Assembly (NCBI RefSeq): GCF_905397435.1
Contig: NZ_CAJPVI010000011.1
Coordinates: 107,353-171,352, forward strand
Direction: 5' to 3'
Origin: Cupriavidus numazuensis
GTDB lineage: Bacteria; Pseudomonadota; Gammaproteobacteria; Burkholderiales; Burkholderiaceae
DNA length: 64,000 bases
In this document: in pieces, positions 62,040 through 64,000 of the stretch
How positions within the stretch are numbered: the first letter of the stretch is position 1
Layout of the letters: each line of letters opens with the position of its first letter
Position numbers and translations under genes: made by a program
Notes under the pieces: model-generated
Seen by the model: only the letters and a program-made list of their open reading frames with translations
Database searches by the model: none
What the model was told of the DNA's origin: nothing

Positions 62040-63263
62040 ATGCTGGCAAGCAATCCCTCCGCGCTCCGTGCGCCCTACAGCGACGAACTGCGCAACATCA
62101 TGAACATCGACAGAGCTGCGGAGTGCCGGCAGTGGCTGTCAGCCTGGCGCGAGCTTTGTGCCGGGCCGACTCCCCTGCGCAGGCTTGATGGCCTGGCCAG
62201 GCATCTCGGCGTTGGCAGGGTCGACCTCAAGGATGAATCGACGCGGGCGACCGTTGGCAGCTTCAAGGCGCTTGGCGCCCCTGTCGCGCTCGTCAGGCTG
62301 ATTCTGCGGCGATGGCCCGACCGCGGATGGGATGCGCAGGCGCTCTTCCAGGGCGCCTATGCGGAAGCCCTGCGCGAATTCACGGTAATCAGCGCGACGG
62401 ATGGCAATCACGGGCGGTCGCTGGCAGCAGCTGCACAAAGTATCGGCTGTCGCTGCGTGATCGTGCTGCACGCCAATGTCAGCGAAGAGCGGGAAGCCCC
62501 CATCGCTGCACTGGGTGCACAGGTTGTCCGCATCGCCGGCAATTACGACGAGTCCGTGGTCGAAGCCGCCAGGCTTGCTGCCGAGAACGGCTGGTACGTT
62601 GTCTCGGACACGTCCTACGATGGTTACGAGGAAATTCCGCGCGACGTGATGCAGGGCTATGGGGTAATCGCCGCCGAGACCCTTGAACAGCAAGATGTCC
62701 CCGGACAAGCCAAGGCCTGCCCCTACACCCATGTTTTCCTACAGGGTGGCGTCGGCGGTCTGGCCGCCGGAATCGTCAGCTACCTCTGCGAAGCCTTTGG
62801 CGAACAGCGACCGGCGTTCATCGTGGTCGAGCCGGAACAGGCCGACTGCCTGTATCAAAGCGCCTTGCGCGGACAGGCTAGCCAGGCGACCGGCTCGGTC
62901 GACTCCGTCATGGCCGGGCTGGCTTGTGGTGAAACATCGCCTCTGGCCTGGAAGTTCCTGCATCCGGCGGTCGACTTCTTCTTGAAGATCAGGGACGATG
63001 AAGCGGTGGAGGCCATGCGCTTGCTCGCCGCTGGCGTCAACGGCGACACTCCCATCGTCAGCGGCGAATCAGGCGCCGCAGGTCTGGCCGGACTTGTCCG
63101 TTTGCTTGCGGATCCGGCGTTGCGCCGGCAAACGGGGTTCGATCAGGAATCCAGGGTTCTGCTGATCAATACCGAAGGCGCTACGGCACCGGCTGTCTAT
63201 GCCTCGCTAGTGGGTCAAACCGCCGATGCCGTGCTCGCGGCTCAGGCAAGCATGACGCGTTAG
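62040..63263 (+). CDS. dpaL: Diaminopropionate ammonia-lyase
   Basis: A 407-residue fold type II PLP enzyme matching DpaL: LKDESTRATVGSFKALGA with Schiff-base Lys76, ISATDGNHGRSLAAAAQ, DTSYDGYEEIPRDVMQGYG and FLQGGVGGLAAGI. DpaL splits 2,3-diaminopropionate into pyruvate and two ammonia. It lies 77 bases after the nitroreductase gene in the same operon. The substrate suggests that the pathway yields a vicinal diamine acid or a related aminated C3 unit. Confidence 0.9.
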   Translation: MLASNPSALRAPYSDELRNIMNIDRAAECRQWLSAWRELCAGPTPLRRLDGLARHLGVGRVDLKDESTRATVGSFKALGAPVALVRLILRRWPDRGWDAQALFQGAYAEALREFTVISATDGNHGRSLAAAAQSIGCRCVIVLHANVSEEREAPIAALGAQVVRIAGNYDESVVEAARLAAENGWYVVSDTSYDGYEEIPRDVMQGYGVIAAETLEQQDVPGQAKACPYTHVFLQGGVGGLAAGIVSYLCEAFGEQRPAFIVVEPEQADCLYQSALRGQASQATGSVDSVMAGLACGETSPLAWKFLHPAVDFFLKIRDDEAVEAMRLLAAGVNGDTPIVSGESGAAGLAGLVRLLADPALRRQTGFDQESRVLLINTEGATAPAVYASLVGQTADAVLAAQASMTR

Positions 63264-63278
63264 GCCAGCAATATCGAT

Positions 63279-63302
63279 GCCGGACCGGAATGCCGGTCCG
63301 GC
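63279..63302 (+). terminator. Hairpin between dpaL and the hydrolase gene
   Basis: A perfect 10-bp stem GCCGGACCGG / CCGGTCCGGC with loop AATG starts 15 bases after dpaL. No T-run follows, and the next gene is 26 bases away, so it may only partly reduce read-through. Confidence 0.5.
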
Positions 63303-63327
63303 TCGCACCAGGACACCAGGAGATGCG

Positions 63328-63819
63328 ATGGTTCAGGTGCTGCTCATTGTGGACGTCCAACGCACTTTCTCGCCACCCGATTGGCTCGTCGAAGGTGTCC
63401 GGGCGCTGGCATGTACGATGCCCTCGGTTGCCATCGTGGAACACTACGATGAAGCCATCACGCCGTTTCAGCGCCAACTCGGCTGGCACCCGTCGAGCGC
63501 CGACCCAAGCCTCGTCGAAGCTGATCACGTCTTCGTCAAGTACGGCTACCTGCCGCCAGCGGCAGCCATCGACCACCTCAGGGCCATGCGTCCCGACCGG
63601 GTGCTGGTCTGTGGCTTGCAGACCGAGTGTTGCGTGCTTGCAGCCGGATTCGCACTGTTTGATGCCGGCCTGAATCCGACCCTCGTGGAAGACCTGACCG
63701 TTGGGAGTTCATTGGACAAATCCGGCAATCTGGGCAGATCGCTTTGGCGACACCACTTCAGGAATGCCTTGCTTGCGCGAGACATCCTGTCTGGTTTCGT
63801 CCGTTTCGACGGGGAGTAG
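63328..63819 (+). CDS. Isochorismatase-family cysteine hydrolase
   Basis: A 163-residue cysteine hydrolase with the triad Asp9 (LLIVDVQRTF), Lys71 (FVKYGYLP) and Cys102 (CGLQTECCVLAAG). The family hydrolyses amides such as nicotinamide, maleamate, ureidoacrylate and N-carbamoyl compounds. The length is short for nicotinamidases. AGGAG six bases before ATG 63328 sets the start. As the last gene of the F420 operon it probably removes an amide or carbamoyl nitrogen in the pathway (inference). Confidence 0.85.
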   Translation: MVQVLLIVDVQRTFSPPDWLVEGVRALACTMPSVAIVEHYDEAITPFQRQLGWHPSSADPSLVEADHVFVKYGYLPPAAAIDHLRAMRPDRVLVCGLQTECCVLAAGFALFDAGLNPTLVEDLTVGSSLDKSGNLGRSLWRHHFRNALLARDILSGFVRFDGE

Positions 63820-63831
63820 GATTTGCGGCTC

Positions 63832-63946
63832 GTGGCGTTCTTGGCACGCGCCGCTGCTTTGCCGGCGCAGCCAGCGGAATTTCTTTGGTGCGGAGTGGCG
63901 GTGGCGTTCTTGGCAGGCGCCGCTGTTTCGCCGGCGTAGCCGGCGA
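63832..63946. repeat. Two direct repeats of about 45 bases
   Basis: Copies at 63832-63877 and 63901-63946, both beginning GTGGCGTTCTTGGCA and containing GCGCCGCTG and GCCGGCG, differ at only a few positions (period 69). This is a low-complexity dispersed repeat common after genes in Burkholderiales and Xanthomonads, not a coding sequence. Confidence 0.7.
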
Positions 63947-63979
63947 CCTACTCTTTTGTCCGAGCGACAAAAGAGTAGG
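63947..63979. terminator. Large hairpin at the end of the F420 operon
   Basis: A perfect 14-bp stem CCTACTCTTTTGTC / GACAAAAGAGTAGG with loop CGAGC. It lies 128 bases after the last gene of the operon, right after the direct repeats, and is a likely bidirectional terminator or repeat-borne hairpin. Confidence 0.6.
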
Positions 63980-64000
63980 CAGAAAAGCGCGTCGTTGCCG

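Noticed and set aside
63832..63946. Short coding frame with repeated peptide near the right edge
   Set aside because: The repeated peptide comes from a low-complexity DNA repeat; no start site or homology supports a protein.
1..64000. Prophage, integrase, transposase or tRNA attachment site at the cluster borders
   Set aside because: No recombinase, transposase, tRNA gene or attachment duplication could be found in the window, so transfer remains only a suspicion.

Overview
The window reads as accessory DNA from a GC-rich betaproteobacterium of the order Burkholderiales, most likely Cupriavidus or a close relative. This is inferred from codon use, two Bug/TctC-type binding proteins, a Burkholderiales-type porin, beta-keto acid cleavage enzymes (BKACE/DUF849) and the mix of regulators. 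No rRNA, tRNA, insertion sequence, phage gene or CRISPR array was seen.

Left part (1 to about 24.5 kb): small catabolic and regulatory units. There is a truncated catechol 1,2-dioxygenase gene, a VOC protein and a DHA1 exporter. A deletion scar follows in which the start of an aromatic-acid MFS transporter gene runs into the end of an amidase gene. Two paralogous GlxA/AraC regulators lie around an M24 peptidase. Next come a secreted metallo-beta-lactamase-fold protein, an orphan MadLM malonate carrier, an alpha/beta hydrolase with a divergent LysR, and a Bug protein. A further stretch holds TauD-like dioxygenase, two BKACEs, SDR, two quinone-reductase-like enzymes, a porin and a second Bug protein.

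Right part (about 24.9 to 63.8 kb): this looks like one large regulated catabolic system built around coenzyme F420. A rightward operon carries pxpA, npdG (NADPH:F420 reductase), cofE, cofD, cofC, a fused cofG-cofH (FO synthase), a beta-carbonic anhydrase, an FbiB-C-terminal-like nitroreductase, a diaminopropionate ammonia-lyase and an isochorismatase-like hydrolase. pxpB-pxpC diverge from it. A leftward operon carries a PLP enzyme, a two-subunit CoA-transferase, a luciferase-like (LLM) putative F420-dependent oxidoreductase, a biotin-dependent acyl-CoA carboxylase pair and then pntAA-pntAB-pntB transhydrogenase. A complete branched-chain-type ABC transporter (binding protein plus livHMGF) is transcribed away from it. 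Further left are a molybdenum hydroxylase operon (coxL-coxM and a coxS-coxG fusion), a class II aldolase, a dihydroorotase gene and a CBS-domain protein.

Two paralogous GntR/UTRA regulators lie in this region. Six or seven copies of an 18-bp element close to CTAT-N10-ATAG lie upstream of the CBS gene, coxL, GntR1/pyrC, the PLP operon/ABC transporter, GntR2, and pxpB/pxpA. This suggests one regulon of about 38 kb. A working model (inference): an imported N-containing, probably cyclic compound is hydroxylated by the Mo enzyme, reduced with F420H2 (PntAB to NADPH to NpdG to F420H2 to LLM), opened by a cyclic amidohydrolase or the Pxp system, deaminated by PLP lyases, activated by CoA transfer and carboxylated, with carbonic anhydrase supplying bicarbonate. 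The substrate cannot be told from sequence.
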